Counted from the first letter of the stretch, positions 1 to 12,575 are shown. The stretch: DNA of 64,000 nt from Echinometra lucunter (GCA_029962745.1 CM057154.1:30722302-30786301); one strand, 5' to 3'. Translations and numbers: made by a program. Notes: a model not told the origin generated them from the letters alone.

Positions 1-722
1 TAATAATAATAATAATAGCCCTTATTCATCCAGGGTAACCACTTTAGCTTTATTAGCTAATCTTCCAGGGGGCCCTGATAACATAATTTGACATGGTCAT
101 ACAGTCTATGTGTGAACAAGCCTCAATGCATTTTACAAAATGGACATGTGTGAGGAACACCTTCAATTTTAGGCTACATCTACATTTCACACCACAATAA
201 ATTACCTTTGTCCTATTATTTCACCCCTGCAGTATGTTTCAAATGGCAGTTTAATGCAAGTCTAAAGAAGGCTTCAAAGTAACATTTGCCTCTTTCACAC
301 ACAAGCTACCAAATCGCTTTAGCTTGAGCTTGTCTGAAGTCCCACACAATGAGGAGGTGAGCTGGTTCAATAAATATGGTGACCATTTTGTGATTACAAA
401 ATTCTTAGCTGATTGAAACCCTGATATCAAAAGTCCTCATTTCCAAGGTGAATGCCCAGTAATGCCCTAAATTGACTTATTTTTTTCTGCACATAAGCAT
501 GTTTGTCATTATTTCTGTATTAGTGCACTCCTCCTAGACTATCAAATAAAGGGAAATTAATTATTTAACTCATTGAACACTAGGCCCAAGATAACTTGGA
601 CTGGGGTCTAAGGAAAATGTGTTTACTGAAATCAAATTGTGCTCAATGAGTTAATTGATCTGCTAATGAGAACAATCTAATAGAAAGAGGAAAACTAAAC
701 AACTTTTCAGCTCATAGCTAAC
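1..722. other. Non-coding, AT-rich interval
   Basis: It opens with a short (TAA)n run at 1-17. No exon-like open frame with splice signals was seen on either strand. The one recognisable unit is a 90-bp TTAA-bounded miniature element at 565-654, listed separately. Confidence 0.6.
565..654. mobile_element. 90-bp TTAA-bounded miniature inverted-repeat element (copy 1 of 5)
   Basis: The ends read TTAACTCATTGAACAC and GTGCTCAATGAGTTAA, an inverted pair matching at 15 of 16 positions. The core contains CAAGATAACTTGG. The same core and ends recur at 19624-19891 (interrupted), 21223-21315, 47063-47156 (reverse) and 50364-50455. TTAA at both outer edges and CCC/GGG-like inner ends in other copies fit a non-autonomous piggyBac-type element. 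That assignment is inferred from the termini only. Confidence 0.7.
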
Positions 723-925
723 ATTTAGGCACCTTATCAAAAGTTAGAGCCAATTTGGAAAGCAGCCTTTAACGTCTTCCCCCCCCCCCCCCCCACACTC
801 CCCTCTGATCCTCCCTTTTGTCTGTAGACAAAACAAAGGGGGATCGGGAAAGCCGATGTAACAGAACGGTCACAGAGAAGACGGTCAAAGATGTGAGACA
901 AGACTTTTGATAAGCGGCCTTATGT
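723..925. mobile_element. Inverted-repeat element, ~200 bp (copy 1 of 2)
   Basis: The left end TTTAGGCACCTTATCAAAAG is the approximate reverse complement of the right end, CTTTTGATAAGCGGCCTTA. A second copy with the same ends and similar core lies at 24241-24445. This copy contains a C16 run at 779-794. No coding capacity is seen. Confidence 0.65.
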
Positions 926-1676
926 AACTGTAAGCCTTCCAGTCTGATATAACATTCTATAAACTTCAGAGTCAAATGTACAGATGGTCAACCATAACAG
1001 ATCAAGTACAAGAAATGACAATGGAGGCTGTACATTTTATTGCTGTGTGAAAAAAGTATTTCTAGAAGATAGCTGATAACTCCAAGCAATTCTAAACTAA
1101 TTTTGAGTTTACAAATTTGGATAAATGAAACATATCCTCAGAACATTATGGGGAAAAACTTCTTTCTTTCTTTTTATGAATGTGACTGATGAAGGTCGAG
1201 CTAAATAACTACCGGTATAGTATTGTATTTGTAGAGACAATCCTTCCAACTCTTTTTTTTATCAGTAGGCTTTATGTACATGTAGGACTCCATAATCATT
1301 TTTTGAGGGGGTGAAGGGGGGGGGCCTGGCTAGTCAAATTTATTACTTTACACCTGTGCGACCACAAAACCGTGTGAAAGGACCAGTTTTTGCTGGTATA
1401 ATGAGGCAGATCACATGCATGACGTGTTTAGGCTAGGGTATCAAATGAACCAAAAATATGAAGAAAAAAGGGTATGTTTGCTGAGTTTGTTGAAACTAAT
1501 TTAGGATATATTGTTTCCTTAGTCTGGAATTGCACAGCAGGCTCAAATTGGATCTCTTCCAAAAAAAGGAAGGGAGAGACAGAGACCTTGTTTAGGAATA
1601 CTCTAAGAGATAAATTTTTAGAGAAAAAGCATAAAAGAACACAAACAATTTGACCTCTGGATAAAACTTGTTTGGT

Positions 1677-1757
1677 GGGGGGGGGGGGGGGTCAGAAAAC
1701 CAGTAGTCATGTGTGAGTACAGTAAATGTTTGCTATTTCGGGGGGGGGGGGGGGGGG
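1677..1757. repeat. Paired poly-G runs
   Basis: Two homopolymer G tracts of about 15 and 18 bases lie within 80 bp, at 1677-1691 and 1740-1757. They create spurious glycine/proline open frames and are the first of more than 20 G or C runs of 10 or more bases in the window. Confidence 0.85.
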
Positions 1758-1870
1758 AGAGGGAATGGTCCTAGCTTTCTCAGATTTTACATACCCATGC
1801 ATCCCAGAGTTTGTTTGTAACAAACACACAGGTATGGCTTTGGCAAATATCTTAAGTTGGGTATATGTAA

Positions 1871-2175
1871 AGAGGATCCAGCATGTCCAATTTCCTTTCA
1901 TTTCTTCATCCCAACCACTTATGTTTTTTCTTCACACCTGTTAAATATTTCATAAACAGATACAGGTTAAGGGTAAGGGTTGGACATGGTTCTTGCAGTT
2001 ACATTGAACCTGGGTAAGAGGATCCAGTATGTCGACTTCCTTTCATTTTTTCATTAAAATTACCTTTTCCCCCCCTTCACACCTGTTAACTATTTCACAA
2101 ATAGGTACAGGTTAAGGATAAGGGGTGGACAAGGCTTTGGCTGTGACCTTAAAGCTCAGAAAAAAGGATCCAGCA
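1871..2175. repeat. Direct tandem repeat, ~146-bp unit, about two copies
   Basis: The string AGAGGATCCAG recurs at about 1871 and 2017, and a degenerate form lies near 2163. Each is followed by a similar CTTTCATTT ... CACACCTGTTAA ... ACAGGTTAAGG ... GGACA series. The spacing is about 146 bp. No coding signal. Confidence 0.65.
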
Positions 2176-3102
2176 TATCTCTTTTTATGGATGAAAAACC
2201 TTTTTCTCTTGCCACCTGCTGAGAAGGCTGTCCAGCGATAATCAGTACAGTAGGCCATTTAGAGGGAGTCATTTACCTGAAAGTGCAGCATAGAATGTAT
2301 AAATACATTCAGGTGTATATGTATACAGTGTGAGTCATCTATCACTTATACCTCTTACTGACAGGCATGGTGTCAACATCAATACTGTCCTGATAGTCCC
2401 CAAGGTGCACCACTTGGCTCAATCATCTCAAAGGTACCAAACATTTGTTTTAACCCATACAGTGTAGCAGTGCAAACTATTCTTCAAGGCTAAATTAATC
2501 AGCTTTCTCTCCATCCTCAGAGTGGGAACAATTACTTTCATTTTATACACTCCCACACTCCCACACTCCCACATAGTTAACCACCCCCCCCCCAAAAAAA
2601 AAGTATATCAAATATAACAAATATAAAAACATAAATATGTTTATAACATAAACCAATAAGAATGATTTTTTTTTTAAATTTACAGAAAAAATGACAATTT
2701 GCACATGAAAAAAGTGTTTTATGAATATTAAGATTTGTTGCCAATTTAATGAGTTTAATCATTAACTTTAATCAAATCACTGTTATTGGTGAACGGTGCA
2801 ACAAAAGACTCAAACTTTCAGTGAATTTTCTCTTGTTGCTCCTGTATGATGTGTAATTGACAGGCTCACAGCATTCTGGATACTGAAAAAGTGTCACTGA
2901 AAGGAGGATTAACGGGTATCAAAAAAATTATCAAAAATTCCATGCTGGCAATCTACGTTACTGGTATACACATACCAGTATTCAAAATATTAGCTGAAAC
3001 AGAAATCGAACTCTATACATACAGGTAAAAGAAGCAAAGTGATCAATAAACTTAAGTTTACTTAAGCACTAAGTTTCATTTCCAGTCTTATGTCTTGCAT
3101 CT

Positions 3103-3520
3103 TAAGCCCAGCGCACACTATACGATCCGACTGTGACCTGATTTTCGAACAAATGGCAGTTGCATTAAATATGAAGTTTAAACAAGTAAATCTCTCTTTT
3201 TTGAAGTTCGGCATAATGATAGGAAAACTAAAATCAAAATTTTGGTTAACTGCAAGCCTTGTGTTCAAAGTAAATGCCACATCGGCTTCAAATCTTAGCC
3301 GATAGCAAGCTTGCTATGACGTCACTACGATTTGGAAATTGAATTTGCTTTTATTCCTACAGGGAGGCTCGCAATAGCCCGGAATTGTGATTTTAGTCTT
3401 CATACGACTATTTGGAACTTTAATCATGAAGAGTTTACATGTTTGAATGTTCATATCAAATGCTATAACAAATTTTTCCCAAATCGGATCATGCAGTGTG
3501 CGCCAGGCTTTACAAAAAAT
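3103..3520. mobile_element. Inverted-repeat element with GCGCACACTATACGATC ends (copy 1 of 2)
   Basis: The left end AAGCCCAGCGCACACTATAC and the right end TGCAGTGTGCGCCAGGCTTT are degenerate inverted repeats. Internal stretches such as CAAATGGCAGTTGCATTAAA and ACATGTTTGAATGTTCATAT recur at 37108-37910. Small open frames inside are unrelated between frames and copies, so they are not called genes. Confidence 0.6.
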
Positions 3521-4187
3521 ATTGGGGGGGGGGGGGGGGGTAAAGGTGTGGAGATTTTATATCATCTTACAAAATAAAATTTGTTCTTTTTTGGTGACCA
3601 ATGCTACCCTTCCCAGCATCATACTTGCTAGTTGCTCTGCTCCTCAATGCAACATGGATTTGATAAATGATTTATATTCCATCAAGATTACCATGTTCTC
3701 ATATCTCTGGATAGTTTTCTTCATATGCTTAATACATGTACAAGGGAGGGGGGCTTTGTTCATGTTGGGCCTTTTCTATGGAATACCTTCCCCTAAGAGA
3801 TTAGAAATAGCAGTTCATCTAAAGTGTCTTAGGAAAACACCATGGTGCATAAGAACGCGTCCGCAATGCAAAATGCAAAACATGCAAAAATTAAAATGTG
3901 ACATATTCTAAAGAAATTTCAGCCAATATCACTCCACAGCAAGATTGTATATTCATTTACAAGGTCTACCTGCTATGATGTAATTATCAGTCTGTGTTTG
4001 AAAATTCAGATTTTCAACAATTTTCCATTTTGTGTCCTGGACGCGTCTTTTTGCACCATGGTGTTTTTCTAAGATGCCTAAAGTGTCAAAATATAATCTC
4101 AAAAAGTATATTGTCTGTCTCTCTCTTCAATGTCATATCCTCTCCTGTTACACTTGTCTATTTGGTATGTGACCTTGACATGTATAT
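3521..4187. other. Interval without a supported gene
   Basis: Begins with a G17 run (3524-3540). A 154-codon open frame crosses the poly-G run and the transposon before it. It resembles no family I know and has no splice context, so it is treated as chance. Confidence 0.5.
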
Positions 4188-5045
4188 GGTATTGCATTTA
4201 ATATAGAACTTTATTGAATGATAAAACATTATCATGTTCCCTTTTTTTAACATAAAGTGCATAAAGTTACATGTAAACAAAAAGTCATAACAACAGTTAT
4301 TACACAAGAATGGCAAAAGTAACAAAAGTAATAAAATAATAAGAGCAATAAGAATGAGTCACTTTGTGGGTATATTTAGATTAGATCCGTTTTAATTAAA
4401 CACTTAAAAATCTAATCATAAATACATTATTTGAGAATGATACATATAAAAAAATACTTCAGTAATTCTAGCTACTAAAATGTGCACACTAATTTTGGAA
4501 GACACTTCTTTTCCTATTATCTACATGAATGTGATCATAAATAAACTTGAGCAGATACAGCAGTAACCAACAAACTTGCAAGATAATAATTCATTCATCT
4601 CACAAGACCAATTATAAAATAATAAGCCACTGCGTGCCAACAAGAAGTAGGAGTGTTACGTTGGAAAACCCACGGCAACACTTAAAATTTATGGTATTGT
4701 ATTTAATATAGAACTTTATTGATATAAAACAATATCATGTTCCCTTTATTTTAACACAAAGTGCATGAAGTTACATGTAAACAAAAAGTCATAACAACAG
4801 TTATTACACAAGAATGGCAAAAGTAACAAAAGTAATAAAATAATAAGAGCAATAAGAATGAGTCACTTTGTGGGTATATTTAGAATAGATCCGTTTTAAT
4901 TAAATACTTAAAAATCTAATCATAAATACATTATTTGAGAATGATACAAAAAAAAAAGACCAATTATAAAATAATAAGCCACTGCGTGCCAACAAGACGT
5001 AGGAGTGTTACGTTGGAAAACCCAAGGCAACACTTAAAATTTATG
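4188..5045. repeat. Degenerate tandem duplication of ~490 bp
   Basis: The block starting TATGGTATTGCATTTAATAT near 4186 is repeated from about 4691 (TATGGTATTGTATTTAATAT). Both include ATCATGTTCCCTTT, CATAACAACAGTTATTACAC and GAGTCACTTTGTGGGTATAT. Both end with CAATTATAAAATAATAAGCC and GTGTTACGTTGGAAAACCCA. The second copy lacks roughly 150 bp present at about 4450-4610 of the first. Confidence 0.8.
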
Positions 5046-5651
5046 GGTACTTTTGCGTAGTTTTCAATTTGAATACATGACAGCTAACCATGTACATTCA
5101 AAACCTAAAAACAGCTCATTAAATTACATCAGGGTATCAATAAAGTATGCTCTACCGGAGAATAATGAAAAATAAGAGATCCTCCGGCCTTGTCAGGGCT
5201 TGTTAGACAGAATGAACATCAATGAAAAAAATACAAAGAACAGAATGTTGTTTGTCCTTATAGATCTACATTAATAGCCATTTGTTATGAATTTTTATGA
5301 CAATTCCAACAATCACTCTCAATTTTCATTGTTTTCTGAACGACACAGCCACTGTAATCAGTGGACAATTCAAGGACAAATATCAAGTATATTGTCCTGA
5401 TCATTACTAACAATCCCAATCTGATCATAATTTTTTTCCCATACCCAAAATTGTATCATGCTGACAGCCCTACCGGAACTTGAACCAATCATATACGACA
5501 CTTTTGATCTCAATCTTTAGTTGATATTGAAGTACTACATGTCACAGCAAAGGACCATATACCTTTGACTTACCCTAAATTGAAAATTATAAAACTTTTC
5601 TAACGACTTAAAGTTTAAGAATTGACAAATGGTATACATTTTGTGTGAGCA

Positions 5652-5918
5652 ATATACACTCAGATAAGTTGGTTATAAATCATTAGGTTGGTTAAAATAT
5701 GAACCGACCAACTTTTGGTTGAAAAAAATCCCCTTATGTTTTACATACAATTTTTACATACAATCTCAGATATTGGTTATAAATAATTAGGTTGGTTCAA
5801 ATATGAACCGACCAACTTTTGGTTGAAAAAAATCCCCTTATGTTTTACATACAATTTTTCTAAACAAATAGTTAGTAGGTTTATATTTCAACCAACCTGA
5901 TTTTTCTTAGTGTATGCA
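5652..5918. mobile_element. Inverted-repeat element with internal 104-bp duplication
   Basis: Outer ends near ATACACTCAG and CTTAGTGTAT are inverted. Inside, a block starting GGTTATAAAT at 5671 recurs at 5775 and continues with ATGAACCGACCAACTTTTGG in both copies. This gives a 104-bp direct duplication with few differences. Confidence 0.65.
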
Positions 5919-6164
5919 AATTAAAACAAAAAATGATAAAATAAAATATAATGTCTTTAAGAAAATCACCTTAGTGGACTTGACAGGTCATCATATCAGG
6001 ACCTTATTTCTAGAATGACATGAGTGACTCATGACAATACACTAACCTCTGGAACCCTTAATTCCATGAAAAGCAAATTATTTTCTATGATGACCTGTGT
6101 AGTTCGAAATAAACGTCATGGCCTTTTGAGAACACAGTAAGGGATAGCATTTCAAAGGAAACTG

Positions 6165-6524
6165 AAGGTGCTTTCACACCTACTCTATCAGGAAAAATAC
6201 CAAGTATTTTGCCAGTGTGAATCGAAAGTATCCCCAAAGAAATATACCTGCAGTTTAGTAAGTACTTGAATCTTAAATTACGCATACTTTCTCCAAGGTC
6301 CGAGGGATATTTTCATTGTGAAAGCAAATTACGAGAACTTCTATCCCATCGAACACTAGTGCATGAACAGTAATGCACATGCTCATAACTACGAGAACTT
6401 TCCCGTCAAGGTCTGGTTCAGGGAGATGTAAATGTACAAAATAATTATCAGGTATTTTGGGGCCTGAAAAGGTTCTTATAATCTACAGGTATTTTCCTGA
6501 TCAGGTAGGTGTGAAAGCACCTTG
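6165..6524. mobile_element. CTTTCACACCTA inverted-repeat element (copy A of 4)
   Basis: The termini AAGGTGCTTTCACACCTACT and AGGTAGGTGTGAAAGCACCTT are inverted repeats about 20 bp long, followed inward by ATCAGGAAAA and its complement. Other copies lie at 7374-7756, 7770-10378 (interrupted) and 15018-15390. All share internal TTACGAGAACTT and CTCCAAGGTC strings. This is a non-autonomous DNA transposon family. It is not assigned to a superfamily because target duplications are unclear. Confidence 0.8.
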
Positions 6525-6572
6525 AGAGAGAGTCAATGTTTGCCTGTGTGAACATGACTCTAAAAGTAGTTC

Positions 6573-7004
6573 AGGGCCCTGTTTCATAAAACTTGTTATC
6601 AGTAACAACCGCCACATTTCTATGACAAATTTGCTCTCAGCCAAAGATGCAAGGATTTCAGTAGCTTATAACAGTATTGCAACTTGTTATTGATAACAAG
6701 TTTCTACGAAGCAGGACCTTAAAAACTGCCGAGAGGCAACATGAAAACCATCTTACAAGTATGTATAAATGAGTGGGAAAAGAGGTGCAAAAAGTACCTA
6801 TGCACCTCATTGTCCCTATAATTAGCATAATAAAGGTCCTGCATACATGTAGATTCAGGGCCCTGTTTCATAAAACTTGTTATCAGTGACAACTGCCACA
6901 TTTCCATGACATATTTGCTCTCAGCAAATCAGATGCAAGGATTTCAGTAGCTTATAACAGTTATTGCAACTTGTTATTGATAACAAGTTTTATGAAACAG
7001 GGCA
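6573..7004. mobile_element. Two adjacent GTTTCATAAAACTTGTTATC inverted-repeat elements
   Basis: Copies at 6573-6720 and 6856-7004 each begin CCCTGTTTCATAAAACTTG. The second ends CAAGTTTTATGAAACAGGG, a near-perfect inverted terminus; the first ends with a decayed version. Internal TGCAAGGATTTCAGTAGCTT is shared. They are separated by only about 135 bp. Confidence 0.8.
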
Positions 7005-7373
7005 CAGATTCAGTAAAATGAAGTGCACACCTTAAGGCATTTTATTGTGATAGGAAGTGACAGCATCATTCCATTTAATTCATATCAATTCAAAATTTAT
7101 TTCTACATAACTCACAAACAGCAAAATACATAACTTGGCAAGAGAGAAGGATATTGCAAAATGAACTAAAGTGTCGTACAGGAAAGGATTCTATGAAAAC
7201 ATTTAAGAATGAACTTAACAACGCAAAAAAGACTGAAATTTACAGTTAGCTTTACAGAATTTAACAAATTATGCAGAAAAATACCACTGCAGTAAATGTA
7301 GACTGATCCGATTGATAAAGTCCCAGGGCCAATCTCTAATGAAAATGCTATAAAAGATGTAATGAAACATAAA
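7005..7373. other. Interval with nothing recognised
   Basis: AT-rich sequence between two transposon clusters. No open frame, RNA or repeat was recognised here. Confidence 0.5.
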
Positions 7374-7756
7374 ATGCTTTCACACCTATCCGATCAGGAA
7401 AATAATTGGCATTTTCTGATCGGGGGAGAATACCCGATCATGTGTAAATCGAAAGTACTCCACAGAAAAAACCTGTAGTTTAGTAGGTACGCTCTGAAAT
7501 TACGCATGCTTTCTCCAAGGTCACAGGGATATTTGCAATGTGAAAGCAAATTACGAGAAAACTTCTATCCCATTGAACACGGATGAACTTTAATGTGCAT
7601 GCTCATCACTACGAGAACTTTCCTGTAGAGGTCTGGTTCGGGGAGGTGTGAAATTGAAAATGCATGAAATAATTATCAGGTATTTGGGGGCCTGAAAAGG
7701 TTCTTGTAATTTACAGGTATTTTTCCTGAATGGATACGAGTAGGTGTGAAAGAGCT
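7374..7756. mobile_element. CTTTCACACCTA inverted-repeat element (copy B)
   Basis: The left end GCTTTCACACCTATCCGATC and the right end TAGGTGTGAAAG have the same termini and internal order as copy A. It ends only 14 bp before copy C starts, so two family members sit side by side. Confidence 0.8.
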
Positions 7757-7769
7757 AACAGTAACTATA

Positions 7770-10378
7770 GGCGCTTTCACACCTACCCGATCAGGAAAAA
7801 TACCTGGTATTTTCAGATCGGGTATTCTACCCCGATCAGAAAATACCAGGTATTTTGCCACTGTGAAACCAAATTACGCGTAATATCCCCGTAAGAAAAT
7901 ACCCGTAAATTAGTAGGTACTTTCTCAAAATTACGAGTACTTTCTCCAAGGTCGCGGGGATTTTTGTAATGTGAAAGCAAATTACGAGAACTTCTATTCC
8001 ATCAAGCACTGGCGCACGAAGCGTGTACTGTACTGTGTGTACTTTGTATGTATTGGACGTCGTTATCGTTTGTGTACCGTACATTTTGGATTTGAGATTT
8101 GTATTGTCTATTTCTAGCTACGTCGTTGTTTTTGTAAATTTCTGTTCCCCTTTCGTGTTTTTTATTTATGATTTATTCTGATATATCGATACGGTAGTAT
8201 GTCATCCTCTGATCATCGCTGATAGCGATGTGGAGGGAGGAGAAGGAGGTGTACACGGCAGTGGCCTCCTCCTCCTCAGTGTGGCCAGCGTCCAAAATGA
8301 AATTATGCTAGGGAGGACCGCAAAATTATGCTAAAATTATGCCAAATGATATAACAACATGGAGCAGCAAAAAATACTAAATTATACAAAAAATTATGCT
8401 GAAATGGGTGAGATGACCAAAAAAAAAAAAAAAGAAAACCATGGTCCTCAAAATTTTCGCAGTTAAAGATGACTAAAAAAACATCAAATCAAATCAAATA
8501 AATAAATAAATAAAATAATAAAAACTATAAAAAAATAAAATCTCCAGCAGTGGCGTACCGTGGGTTAATGCATTGGGGGGGGGGGGCACCAAGCATGTGT
8601 GTACGCAGAAATTTTTTTCCGGGGGGGGGGGGGGCAAGGCACATAAAATTTTCGAAGAAATATGAAAGCGAGAGAGCGAAGCGACAAAGCTTGTCATGAG
8701 GGCAGGGGCCTAACAGGTACCCGTTATCAGGGGGGGGGGGGCAGAGCCCAAAGTTTCCCGGTAACTAGTCTATGTCTAGAATCTGTGGCGTAGCTAGGAC
8801 TGCATTTTAGGAGGACGGTAGTGCTCCACCAGCGTAAATCCAATTTGAGGAGTGGGGAGTGAAAAACTTTTCAAACAATTTTTTCCCTCTCACACACATT
8901 TTGATATCTATTTTGCGAGCGAGCAAGCGAAGCGAAGCGAGAGAGCAGAAAATAACCACTTATCCGGTTTTGAATCACATTTTTGAATAAAAATTCTAAA
9001 ATATGACGAAAGAGCGAAGCGAGCGAGCCAAAAATAACCACTTTTCTTGATTTTGATCGCATTTTCGGATGGAAACCCCAAGATTCTGATGAGCAAGCGA
9101 AGCGAGCGAGCCAAAATAACCACTTTTTGTTTTTCAATAGCATTTTCATATAGAAATTCTAAAATATGATAGTTGTTTATGATAGATATTCAGAATCTTT
9201 ACTAACTGATTAATCAAAATATATTGTCTTCCTAAAAAAGTGTGTCTGCATGGGGGGGGGGGGGGGATTTGTACATGTACACACCATCCCCCTTCTCCCC
9301 CAAGTGGAGGTGATAGATCCCCCACCCCCGGAATTTACGCCAATGTAGTGCTCCCTAGAGGGGAGGGTGCAGGGAGGGGCGCGGGGGGCAGAGCTGAAAA
9401 TTTCCCGGTAACTAAGTCTAGAAATAGAATATGCGGAGGTGAGCCCGCACCGCAAGTTGCTTGTTGCAAAGCCCTTAGCGGGTGGGGCCCAGGGTTCTGG
9501 CTTAGGGCCCCTGATGGGGGAAAGCCACTGCGGGAGTCCAGGGAGTGGAGCCCCCGGAAACTCCTGGGTTTTGGTACTAAATTTTCCCTCACTTCTTTTG
9601 TTTCCCTTTGCTTTCTTCCTCTTTCCCCCTTTCCCTCCTTTCCTGCTCTCTCTCCTTCTTTCTTTTCCTTTCTTCTTCTTTCTTTCTCTTTCTTCTTCCT
9701 TTCCCTTTCTCCCTTCCCTTTTCTTCCTTTCCCTCCCTTTCATTTTTTCCCGGTGGTTTGGTGGATTTTCCCGCTGAAATCCTTCAAGGGGGCACTCTGC
9801 CCGGCTGTTACGCCACTGCATGAGGGCGCTTTTACATTTTAAAAATTGAAATTGAAGGATCTGGTACACACTTTTGGTGGATTTTTGGACAATTTTCAGT
9901 AAGAAAAATGTATTCAAAATTTCTGAGGGTATCCTAGACCGCAGCACTGACAGGCATTGGTGCATAATGTGCCGAGTATGCGTATACGCGCTCTGCAGTC
10001 ACCCCGAGACCGCTCACCCTCGGTTCAGCAAGGGCGAGTTGTCTCACATTTTGTAGGGTCGGGGGAAAATGTTTCACCAAAAAGTCCCAAATTATGCTAA
10101 AATTATGCTAAATTGTGTCAAATTATGCCAAGCATAATGCCAGATGCTGAAGCGGTCAAAATTATGCCAAAAAGCATAATTATGCCAACTCTGGCAACTA
10201 TGCTCCTCCTGCAAAATAAATAGTTCTGCGCATGCTCGTAACTTCGAGAACTTACCCCGAAGAGGTCTGGCTTCGGGTAGGTGTGAAAGCGCAGAACAAT
10301 TAACGGGTATTTTGGGGCCTTAACAAGTTCTCGTAATTTACGGGTATTTTTCCTGATCGGGTAGGTGTGAAAGCGCCT
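7770..10378. mobile_element. CTTTCACACCTA inverted-repeat element (copy C), split by ~2.2 kb
   Basis: The left end GGCGCTTTCACACCTACCCG and the right end CGGGTAGGTGTGAAAGCGCC are perfect inverted repeats. In the other copies the two halves are continuous (CTTCTATCCC ... GCATGCTC). Here the left half stops near 8022 and the right half resumes near 10215. The intervening sequence is repeat-rich DNA absent from the other copies, so an insertion is inferred. Confidence 0.75.
8022..10215. mobile_element. Insert inside copy C: polyG and GAGCGAAGCGAG repeat block
   Basis: Contains repeated AAATTATGC strings near both ends (8295-8400 and 10090-10180), an (AATCA)n/(AATA)n tract near 8483-8515, and G runs near 8576, 8622, 8730 and 9251. 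It also holds a set of units with AGCGAAGCGAGCGAGCC followed by AAAATAACCACTT (8905-9125), and a CT-rich tract (9610-9750). Open frames here of up to 251 codons are low complexity and overlap on both strands, so none is called. It may be more than one element. Confidence 0.55.
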
Positions 10379-12575
10379 ACTGTGACCAATCCACTGGAAC
10401 CTCAACAGAAAAATATCAAAACATGCAAGTTACAAATTACAAAGAAAAACACTCTGGGGTCCATGAAAGATGATCATAATTTTGCGTCATGTATGAACAC
10501 TGCTTTAAAATGGCATTTTAATCGAAAGAATCCTTGTACACAGCCCCCGAAGGGGAAAATTGAATTACGATGGTTTAGTGCTGGATGGAGAATGAACTTA
10601 AAAAGGTTCACATTGAGTATGGATTCCCAATGTGACATTTTCTGTCTTTTTGCAATGAAAACCTGCATGAAATTCTATAAATTGCTATGGAGGGAAGTCC
10701 TAGGGAGGCCCAGTGTTTGTAGAAGACTTCCCGTTTACAAGGACTCTGTGGAGTTGTATTTTTAAAATTACTTTTTCAAGAAAGATTCAGAGCAGTTTCT
10801 ATGTGAGAAGCATGTTGCCCTAGCTGACATTTTGCTGTTAAAAATACAGAAATCATCTTCAGCTACAGCCTACAAGCATGGATCTGTGAGTTACATTTCC
10901 CTGGTACATGCACAGATGAAAAACTTACTAGTAAACTACATTTTATGCCTCAATTTTTAACCAAGCCGATCTACCTTTCCCCTCTGTCTCCCTCTCATTC
11001 CCCATTCTCTCTCTCTCTCTCTCTCTCACTCAGTCTCTTGCTCAAAAATTTCTCCCATCTCCCTAGCAACATGTCCGAACATAATACTTTTAGAGTGACG
11101 TGTCCAACTATCCTCAAAGTTTGCAGGAATATGCACATTATCAAAATCCTTTAGTTTATTTTGGTAGCAATTCAACATTTCAAGAGGGTTTTTTTTTTTT
11201 TTTGGGGGGGGGGGGGGGGGGGTCGGTAGCTCGCTTTGCTCATTCGTAGAAACAGAATGGTTTCGGATGGCAAGCAACGAGCCAAAAAGCGTCATATTTG
11301 GCAGATATGTGATCGAATATGCTATATTCGCATTAGTAGATAAATGGGTTTCGTGGAGCTTTTTAAATTTGAGCCACATTTTGTCTCACATTTTATTCAT
11401 AACTGTTAATTTCAGTATGCACGAACAAAGAGTTTTGTGATTTAAATATTTCCCAGTGATGTTCCATGATGGTTATCATTGTCTTAAACTCTGAGCTACC
11501 TTTGATTATGATATACAGTTCTTATGTTAGCTACATGCTGTGCAGTAGCTTGATTTTTTAATGTAGATTCCAAAGCCTCCTCCACTTTATCTAGTTCTGT
11601 CTGCAGGTGTTTTTTTTTTGTGTGTGTGTAGCACAATCAGTTTTGGGGAAAAATAACTGCAGAGGTCTCATGATTGAAAATACTTCATAGCTTTGTGCAC
11701 ACTGCATAAAGGTAAATGCTTACTGCACTTAACTAATTTTGCTCTTTACATGTAAGTGCATGTATCAGTAAATTACAGTAAGCATAAACAAACATTTGTA
11801 AGAAAATTTGTATAATGCATGTTGTTACATGATACTTAAATACAACCCCCCCCCCCCCCCTTTTCACCAGTGTTTGAATGAAATGATTATTGGCCTATGC
11901 ATCACATACTCTGGTTTACAACACAATGTCTTGTCTATATATTTTTAAAGAACTTTTCTAAAAAAGTTTACCTGCCAACTTGTAAAAAATTGTCATGTGT
12001 AGTGAGATTTATAAGATATTCATTTTGAGAAATTATCAGGTATGCAATTTGTAAAAGGAGACCAAACCACTAATCTGCTTTTGAAAAACAAAAATGGGTT
12101 ATTAGTAGAACAATGGTTAGCTGTTGCTTGAGCAAAATTGCTTTAGCTGGTTATCATGCAATTGTGAAAACATCACTCACTTTGATAGATGCTGAAAGTC
12201 TGGAAAATAAATGTGTTTTACTCTGACATCAAGGAAGTGGATTTTGTCTTTTGGAAGGAACTCTCTTCATTCAAAAGTCAATGTTTTACCATTTCAAGAG
12301 TTCTGTTCCATATGTTTTATTTTCCCAGTTACATGTATGCTATGATGATAAACAGTTCCATTGCCATCCTCAGTCTGTAAGGGAGGTGGGGGTGGGGGGA
12401 TACACTCACTAGTTGCTACATGTAGGGTTGTTGAAGCTGATATTTTACCTACAAAATGTTTTGTGTGATTTATTTTACGGCTTAATAAATGTCACTTAAT
12501 AATGATTTGCATCTGTCATTCTAGCTTCAAGTTGTATTGTGACAGTAATCAACCTTACTTTGGACGTAACATCAC
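10379..12575. other. Interval without a supported gene
   Basis: A 132-codon open frame at 10367-10765 (+) begins inside the preceding transposon and resembles nothing I know, so it is left uncalled. The rest holds a (CT)n tract near 11007-11035, a T/G run at 11190-11222 and a C run near 11847. No exon-like structure was recognised. Confidence 0.5.

Noticed and set aside
8871..9149. 92-codon minus-strand frame with repeated LARFA-like peptides
   Set aside because: It is the translation of a DNA repeat and equally open in a second frame; no start context or homology.
9210..9965. 251-codon minus-strand open frame and overlapping plus-strand frames up to 200 codons
   Set aside because: Low-complexity K/R/E or F/S/P composition from a CT-rich tract and poly-G, open on both strands, inside a transposon insert, with no known domain.
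10367..10765. 132-codon plus-strand frame
   Set aside because: Starts inside a transposon end, has no recognisable domain and no splice or promoter context. It cannot be excluded entirely.
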